Source: Gnetum montanum
Taxonomy: Eukaryota > Streptophyta > Gnetopsida > Gnetales > Gnetaceae
DNA: 64,000 nucleotides
NCBI GenBank assembly: GCA_015680685.1
Contig: MNCI01013895.1
Coordinates: 1,584,316-1,648,315, forward strand
Reading direction: 5' to 3'
Part shown: in pieces, positions 58,131 through 64,000 of the stretch
How the letters are laid out: every line of letters begins with the position of its first letter
How positions within the stretch are numbered: the stretch's first letter is position 1
Notes under the pieces: generated by a model
Seen by the model: only the letters and a program-made list of their open reading frames with translations
Database searches by the model: none
Told to the model about the DNA's origin: nothing
Made by a program: the position numbers and the translations under genes

Positions 58131-58540
58131 CACGAACCCAAAATAAGTAATTTTGATGCAAATGATATGCCAATTCAGGATGACACAAAAATGTACAGCA
58201 ACGTCTAAAACTAAACAAAGTTACCAAATCAAATCTAAAGAAAATTGAATACTGATAGGTTCCACGAAGGCTTAACAACCATACAACAACACATGATAGA
58301 TATTGGGAAGGCTAAACCCACGTTCCTAATTTAAATCCGAAGAACACGGGAAAAGAGTAAAAAGGGAACGAAAAATAAGAAGAGAGGATCTGGGAAGAAC
58401 CAGAAGGTTGCTAATCTGGGACCGACTTGTTGAGGCTTTGATTTGCCGTTGTGTTTGAAAGGATTCTAGTAATACAAACGTGATCCTTTACTGGCAGTTT
58501 TTCATCTTCAAATCTGGCAGCTCTCTACAGTCTAAACTAC

Positions 58541-58659
58541 GTGTCCAACACACAACTTTTTAGATTTATCAGTAGATTGTATGTTATGACTTCCTTGTTT
58601 AGACCTTGATGATCCTGGAACCTTTTTCTTTGCAGTTTTGCCAAGTTGGACTTCACTGA
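58541..58659 (-). other. Possible terminal exon of an unknown minus-strand gene
   Basis: On the minus strand a pyrimidine-rich tract ending in ttttcag (about 58690-58660) precedes an open stretch reading SEVQLGKTAKKKVPGSSRSK and then a further lysine-rich 20 residues to a stop near 58541. The splice-site context is suggestive, but no upstream exon is identified and I do not recognise the family. It could be chance. Confidence 0.2.
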
Positions 58660-59269
58660 AAACCATGGATCCCGGGTAGGGGAAAAAATAAAAAAATAAA
58701 TCTTAAATTAACTAGCATATGATTTGTTAATGAGCAAAAAACAATAATTTGGTTTTTTTTTTCCCATATTAGTGCTGAGGAACACCCTGACGCCAATTGA
58801 AGAGATTTGTTTCGTAACAAATATGGTAATCCAGGGCCAATCTACTAACCAAAACTGAGAGATGAGTTGGTTGATTTGGTACCCATTTTTTTCCCTTTTC
58901 GTTGAAAACGTGAAAATGGTGGCGGCATGATCATCTAGAGATTCTGGAAACTTCCACGGCTTGAATGGAAAGTTGAGGGATTTTGAATTGAATTGAACAG
59001 AACAGCATGGCTAAATTGAATTTCGAGATGAGTTGTTCAGGTGTTAAACATGGTTTTCTTAAAGAAATAAAACCTGAGGTAGCCGCCTGTTTTTGATTCC
59101 ATGGTCCAGAAGATCTGAAACAGAAAAAGTTCATAATCAATCGAATTGTTCAAATGTCTGCTGCCATTGATGAACTTTGACCGTTGCAGGGGCAAGTGTA
59201 GGTGGCTGTTCTTCCCGAATTCCCACGATTTTCACACAAAATTTTCACAAGCAGCAGGCGGCCAGCGGC

Positions 59270-59278
59270 TTTAAATAT
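59270..59278 (+). promoter_or_regulatory. TATA-like box of CYP710A gene
   Basis: TTTAAATAT lies 52 bases upstream of the start codon, which would give a short 5' leader of roughly 20 to 30 bases. It is a weak match and the only good candidate in the last 150 bases. Confidence 0.4.
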
Positions 59279-59329
59279 CCTATTCCTATCTGCGCAGAGT
59301 TCCATGAAATGAAATTGCAGTTGTGTGCC

Positions 59330-60182
59330 ATGGATGATATCTGGAATTGGCTTTCTGTGAATTGGCAATACGCAGTGACCGCCATTGTTGTGGGTTTGAT
59401 AGCATGGGAGCAGCTGAGTTACCTGAGGAAGAAAAGCTCAATTCCAGGGCCTACAATGGTGATCCCATTTCTGGGAGGAGCCATCTGCATGGTCTGGAAT
59501 CCCACCAAGTTCTGGGATGAACAGGCCAGAGCTGCCAGGAAAACAGGCCTGGCAGCCAATCTGCTTCTGGGAAAATTCATAGTCTTCATCAGAGATTCTG
59601 AGCTTTCCCACAAAATCTTCTCCAATGTCAGACCTGATGTGTTCCATCTAATTGGTCACCCATTTGGGAAAAAGCTGTTTGGTGAACACAATCTGATTTA
59701 TATGTTTGGGGAGGAACACAAGGATCTCAGAAGAAGGTTGGCACCCAATTTCACTCTCAAGGCTTTGTCTGTTTATGTCAGTATTCAGGAAAAAGTTATC
59801 AGAGATCACATCAGAAAATGGCTGGACATTAGCAGTAGTAACAATAGCAGGAGGCCTGTGGTTCTCAGGGCTCTGTGCAGGGACATGAATTTGGAAACAT
59901 CCCAGAATGTTTTTGTGGGTCCTTACCTGAGCCAAGAAACCAGAAAGCAGTTCAAGAAGGATTATAATCTGTTCAACACAGGATTGATGAAACTGCCCAT
60001 TGATCTGCCTGGTTTTGCTTTCTATAAAGCCAGACATGCAGTGTCCCGGCTGGCAAGCACTCTGGGTGATTGTGCAAGGCAGAGCAAGAAGAAAATGATG
60101 GATGCCGAAAAAGAACCATCTTGTCTAGTGGATTTCTGGATGGCTGAAACAGTTAAGGAGATCAAGCAAACGGTGGAAGCAG
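59330..60182 (+). CDS. CYP710A: CYP710A-type sterol C-22 desaturase, exon 1 (residues 1-285)
   Basis: This is a cytochrome P450 that, in characterised plant CYP710A enzymes, introduces the C-22 double bond of sterols (sitosterol to stigmasterol) in the ER membrane using NADPH-P450 reductase. The start is the ATG at 59330 in a strong GCCATGG context. It gives a normal short N-terminus with a membrane helix (about residues 14-27) and the proline hinge SSIPGP (36-41). In-frame upstream ATG 59309 would add seven residues. Exon 1 contains GKFIVFIRDSELSHKIFSNV and HPFGKKLFGEHNLIYMFGE, which are highly characteristic of CYP710A. It ends at AG|GTGAG (60182/60183), splitting a Gly codon (phase 1). The whole protein is 504 residues, as expected for the family. 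Frames are intact with no stop. Confidence 0.95.
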
Positions 60183-60348
60183 GTGAGAAGATTTTCTTTC
60201 TTGATTGTGAATTTTAGCTGTGCTTTCATTTTCGAAATCCAGAGTTTAGATTCCATTTTTTCAGCTTTTTTGGATTCTGGGGCCATTGCTCCTTTTTTTT
60301 TTTTTTATTCATCCCTGTTGAATTCATTTACTGTTGCCTTGCAAGTAA

Positions 60349-60453
60349 TTTCAAAACTCATTATTATGGTTGGATGTCGGCTTCGAAAGTATGTAGTTTC
60401 AAAACTCATTATTATGGTTGGATGTTGGCTTCGAAAGTATGTAGTTTCAAAAC
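60349..60453 (+). repeat. 48-bp tandem repeat in intron
   Basis: Two full copies (60349-60396 and 60397-60444) differ at about one base (gtcgg against gttgg), and a third partial copy follows. Near-identity means a recent duplication. Confidence 0.92.
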
Positions 60454-60794
60454 GTAAGAAACAGAAACTTCTATTAGATTTTCTGTGTTTTTGGATTCCA
60501 GAGTCGATTTTTTATTTTGGTTGATGTTTAATGCATAATTCCATAGCGTAAACATTGGATTTATGGTTGATTTCCTGGATTTGACACAAGTGTGCTTTCA
60601 AAATGGAACAAACACCTTTTAGTGGAATTTCTGGTTTTTCAGATTCTGGGTTCATTTATCCTTTTTGAGAAATTCAAGGAGAAGCTTGATATGTACTGTT
60701 CTTTACATTAAGATTTATAGATTTTTCCACTGCAAAACTGAAGTGACGATTTATTATGTCTATAAAGATTCAAAGGATCTATTGGATAAGCATT

Positions 60795-60960
60795 ACATTT
60801 GCATCATGAAAGTTAAATATCGATTTAACAAAGTTCGGCAAAGAAAAACCTTTTGCTGCAATATTGCACTTTTACATTTACATCATGAAAGTTAAATATC
60901 GATTTAACAAAGTACGCAAACAAAAACCAAAAACCTTTTGCTGCAATGTTGTACTTTTAT
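60795..60960 (+). repeat. 79-bp tandem duplication in intron
   Basis: Copy 1 is 60795-60873 and copy 2 is 60874-60960. They share 'catcatgaaagttaaatatc' and 'aaaccttttgctgcaat'. The second has a small A/C-rich insertion. Confidence 0.9.
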
Positions 60961-61171
60961 CTTATATGTACGAACTAAAAGCAACTAAGGAAAACATGAT
61001 ACTCATAGCTGTGCTGTGGAAGTTACATTCACCTTCCATTTTCTATTCTAAAATTATGTGAACCCAATCGAAATTTGTAATTAATGATTTTCTACACTCT
61101 ACATTACGATACAATCACGTTGCAATCACGTTGCTTTCGATCTAACATTTCCTTGTCTGTTGCTGTTACAG

Positions 61172-61833
61172 GTGCCCCAATGCCTCCACATTCTCAAGAC
61201 ATTGAGATTGGAGGATACATATTTGACTTCCTCTTTGCTGCTCAAGATGCATCAACCTCTTCCCTGCTCTGGGCAGTAACACTGTTAGAATCCCATCCTG
61301 AGATTCTAGAGAAGGTAAGGGAAGAACAGAGAAGAATCAGACCCGACTTTGCAGCACCAATAACTGCAGAGCAGCTCAGGGAAATGAAATACACAGAGCT
61401 GGTGGTGAAGGAGGTCCTCCGAATCCGTCCTCCTGCAACTATGGTTCCTCACATTGCTGCAGTGGATTATCCTGTAACAGAGAACTACACCATCCCGAAA
61501 GGATCAATTGTTTTCCCCTCTTTGTTTGAGTCATCATTCCAAGGATTCAGTGATGCAGAAAAGTTTGATCCAGAGAGATTCAATCCTTCAAGGCAGGAGG
61601 ACCAGCTCTACAGGAGGAATTGGCTTGTTTTTGGGTCAGGGCCACATCAGTGCGTGGGTCAGAGATTTGCCATTAATCACCTCATGCTGTTTGTTTCCCT
61701 TTTCACAACTCTTGTTGATTTCAAAAGGTGTAAGACTCCTGGCTGTGATGAAATTACTTATGCACCCACCATTATTCCCAAGGATGAATGTTTGGTCTAC
61801 CTCAAGGAAAGGAAAGAGTCATACCAAAATTGA
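61172..61833 (+). CDS. CYP710A: CYP710A-type sterol C-22 desaturase, exon 2 (residues 285-504)
   Basis: Exon 2 carries the catalytic core. The I-helix segment FLFAAQDASTSSLLWAV (304-320) has the family-typical AAQDAS in place of the usual AGxET. The ExxR motif is EVLR at 365-368 and PERF is at 418-421. The heme-binding loop FGSGPHQCVG is at 438-447 with the thiolate Cys445. The residues around PP-A-T-M-V-PH (373-380) and FPSLFESSFQGF also match CYP710A. TGA stops at 61831-61833. All invariant residues are present, so the enzyme is predicted to be active. C-22 specificity is inferred from family membership. Confidence 0.96.
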
Positions 61834-61973
61834 GGTACAGTTTCTCATCCCCTCTGGTTTCTTATGTTCATGAAATTTTTTCTAAAATGATTATTACCTC
61901 GAGCCTCAATGTTCATCCTGGTAAGCTCTTTCTGAGTAGCTGTGTCCAGGCTCAAACCCATATCTTCCAACTT

Positions 61974-61979
61974 AATAAA
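61974..61979 (+). terminator. Polyadenylation signal candidate
   Basis: AATAAA lies 141 bases after the CYP710A stop codon, the first canonical signal downstream. Confidence 0.5.
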
Positions 61980-63398
61980 CAAGCACCTTACCTGAAGTTA
62001 TGATTACACAAAGAGTCTATTTGCTAAGTAATATAGAACCAAAGGATTGTTTGTTTGGTGAAGGCAATTTCTCAACTGCTGTTTGAATTGTTTTGGACTA
62101 AAGATAGTTTCTCAACTGATTTTTCTAGGTGAACTATTCGTTTGAGAGTTCTGATTAGGAATGCAGATTTTGACCTGTCATCTTCTTTGAATATTTGTGC
62201 CAATGCAGAAAAACCAGAAATGATGGTGATCAAGTGACAATATTCAACGGATGAGGATGCATGGGAAATCTTTTATCTTAATCTTGTTTGCATTGTTTGG
62301 ATTTTTGTACGACACTCGTGGGTAGTTGTGGATGATTGACAGAAAAGTTCAAGAGATTAACGCCAAACATTCTTTTTTTTATTCTTCACCAAAACCTTGG
62401 ATTACCTATTTGTATGAACATTGGAGAGTCGTGTAAACAGGAAAAGACATGTCTCTACCACATGTTGTGCATATCTAAGTGCATTACTGTAACTTTGCCA
62501 GCCTTTGCTCGTCTGTCATTGAAGCTGTTTGTCTTAAAGCCATTTGTTTTTATTCTTTTCAACTTATTCACAAAATGAACACTCAATATGCATGAACATC
62601 TTCATTCTTTATGTTATATCAAAGTTGGTGTGAAGATTGGATCATTTGTTGTCATGCCTCTTGCTTCTGCTTCCTGTTTTGCAAAACCTAAAAATCCCAA
62701 AGATGGAGTTCACCAAACATAATCTCTGTAAGCTCGTATTGGAATTAATTGATTGAAAATAAAGGAATAACTACATTGGAGACGTTTTATTTTTGTTACT
62801 TAAGAAGGATGACGCACTGCAATCAGCCTTACAAATCCCTGCAAACAAAATTTTTTTAAAAAGTGCTTTGAATTTTGTTTTGCAACCAATTTAATTTTCA
62901 TGTTCAATTAGAACTTGCATTCTTGGTGATTTAAATCAACAAGGTGCAGATAACATAATGCCGATGGATTCCATCACCATTTCAATATTCTGGAAACAAA
63001 AAACTTCATCAATAAAATGATTCCCCAAAACCTCAGTGCTCATTCCAAGGCGTCTGGAGTGACTGCGCTCAGACTTGATGAACGGATATTTTCTGACCAT
63101 ACAAACAGACGGATTACTTGGTTCGTCGAAGTGTTAGAATATACAGAAATTCAGGTCTCCTCCCATCAAACCAACAGTGGCATCTTTTAAAAAGTAAAAG
63201 AAAATTACTTGTTTTGTAAAAGGACGGTGCTGAAACAAGATCAAACCGTCGGCATAATTGACTGGATATGAATCAAAGACATTTAATTGACTATCGGTTG
63301 GCTCCAGAAGCTCTTATTGATCAAAAATGATACGCTGCCAGCGGATCAGATTTTCAATTTAATTGCACGAAATCCTGCAAGCTAAGGATCTTTTGGAT
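61980..63398. other. Downstream flank of CYP710A, no gene recognised
   Basis: The DNA is AT-rich with T-runs. Open stretches are short and do not resemble known proteins. Part of it may be 3' untranslated or spacer sequence. Confidence 0.5.
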
Positions 63399-63409
63399 CA
63401 CGTGGGCCC
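63399..63409 (+). promoter_or_regulatory. G-box joined to GGGCCC motif
   Basis: CACGTGGGCCC combines a palindromic G-box with a TGGGCC (site II type) element, a pair common in plant promoters. No gene start is identified nearby in the window. The reverse form GGGCCCACGTG occurs at 53179-53189. Confidence 0.35.
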
Positions 63410-63539
63410 TGTTTGGAGCCAGCACTAAGCCACGAAGTGTTACAGTGATGCCCCCCGTAATTGGTGAGTTCAGTCACCTTCAACCAATGAATGAGCTCGT
63501 ACTAATAGTACATCTCATAAATCATTGAAGCTTTCATGG

Positions 63540-63621
63540 GGGTTGAGTGAGGTTGACAGTTTGAGCCAAGTTCTATGGTGGGGTTGAGTGAGGTTGACAG
63601 TTTGAGCCAAGTTCTATGGTA
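63540..63621 (+). repeat. 41-bp perfect tandem duplication
   Basis: Two identical copies of a unit containing 'ggttgagtgaggttgacagt' start at 63540 and 63581. No function is apparent. Confidence 0.95.
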
Positions 63622-64000
63622 GTTAAAACATAAATATGTGTGGACAAGAAAAGTAGAGAAGTTAGAGAAAATTGCATGGATAAGAAAAGTAGAGGAGCAG
63701 ATAAAATTGTGGTGTGTATACAATTGTTTAAGTTTAGTTTTGTTTAGTATTTATACAATTTTTTTAAGTTTAATTTTATGTCTATAACTCATGCTATAAC
63801 ATAACCAAAGCTCATGTAACTTGTTCTTCATGTGTGGATAACTAAGATATGAGTTTGAATAGACAAATATTTAAATGACATAAAAAAGCTTAGGTCAGCT
63901 CCTATGAGCTCTTCATGTGGAGGGGCCATAAGAATTTTCGCTAAGGTGGATCTTAGGAGGGTTGGTGATGAGCAAAAGCTTAACCTTTTTCAGTGAGGTT
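63622..64000. other. Right edge of window, nothing recognised
   Basis: The DNA is AT-rich, with a diverged repeat of 'aagttta.ttttg' near 63728-63780. No gene is seen before the end. Confidence 0.5.

Larger units (their letters stand above)
60183..61171 (+). other. CYP710A intron (989 bp, GT-AG, phase 1)
   Basis: The donor GTGAGAA at 60183 and the acceptor TTGCTGTTACAG ending at 61171 join two frames exactly and give the expected EAGAPMPPHS-type junction. The intron is AT-rich and contains two tandem duplications (60349-60448 and 60795-60960). As I recall, Arabidopsis CYP710A genes lack introns, so this one is of interest. Confidence 0.92.

Noticed and set aside
57829-58278. A 149-residue minus-strand open frame upstream of CYP710A
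   Set aside because: Composition is that of AT-rich noncoding DNA, the frame is not kept in the duplicate at 53030-53340, and no family is recognised.
59438-60037. Minus-strand open frames of up to 129 residues opposite CYP710A exon 1
   Set aside because: They are shadows of the well-conserved coding strand and have no recognisable protein features.

Overview
This window looks like nuclear DNA of a seed plant with a large, repeat-rich genome. A gymnosperm is my inference, from the nested, decayed, very long LTR retrotransposons, the low gene density and a CYP710A gene that carries an intron. I found one clearly intact protein gene (CYP710A-type sterol C-22 desaturase, exons 59330-60182 and 61172-61833, plus strand) and one tRNA gene (tRNA-Arg-UCU, 55789-55861, minus strand). 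The sequence is a draft: there is a 286-bp N gap (54172-54457) and five isolated single Ns. Two pairs of those Ns bracket inverted duplicates that look like gap-filling artefacts.

Layout. 1-4930: AT-rich DNA, two 5'-truncated LINE fragments (865-1075 and 2163-3835, minus), a GC-rich patch resembling organellar DNA, and a 235-bp exact inverted repeat bounded by Ns. 4931-11607: remains of a plus-strand Ty3/gypsy element (pol-distal ORF, LTR, PBS, gag remnant) with a solo LTR of the same broad family inside it. 11608-26416: element 1, a nearly full-length minus-strand Athila-like Ty3/gypsy element whose integrase is split by an unrelated 1,668-bp solo LTR. 26417-32072: more LTR remnants, a hairpin tandem array, a small solo LTR and fragments of the same extra ORF. 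32073-48494: element 2, a second minus-strand member of the family. Its gag is split by a 3,419-bp insert with TG...CA ends and a 5-bp target duplication that carries PPR and CHX antiporter gene fragments. 48495-58400: AT-rich DNA, a solo LTR with a perfect target duplication, tandem and dispersed duplications, and the tRNA. 58400-64000: the CYP710A locus.

How the parts relate. In both long elements the minus-strand order is LTR, PBS (tRNA-Asp type), gag, protease, RT, RNase H, integrase, spacer, extra ORF (about 0.94 kb of codons, coiled coil), polypurine tract, LTR. The spacer before the extra ORF repeats the U3 palindrome motifs plus a TATA box seen in the LTRs, which suggests that ORF had its own promoter. 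All retrotransposon reading frames seen here are broken by stops and frameshifts. The CYP710A gene probably makes stigmasterol from sitosterol in the ER and has no functional link to the repeats.

Identifications rest on reading motifs by eye and on recalled family knowledge. No search or alignment was run, and percent identities were not computed.
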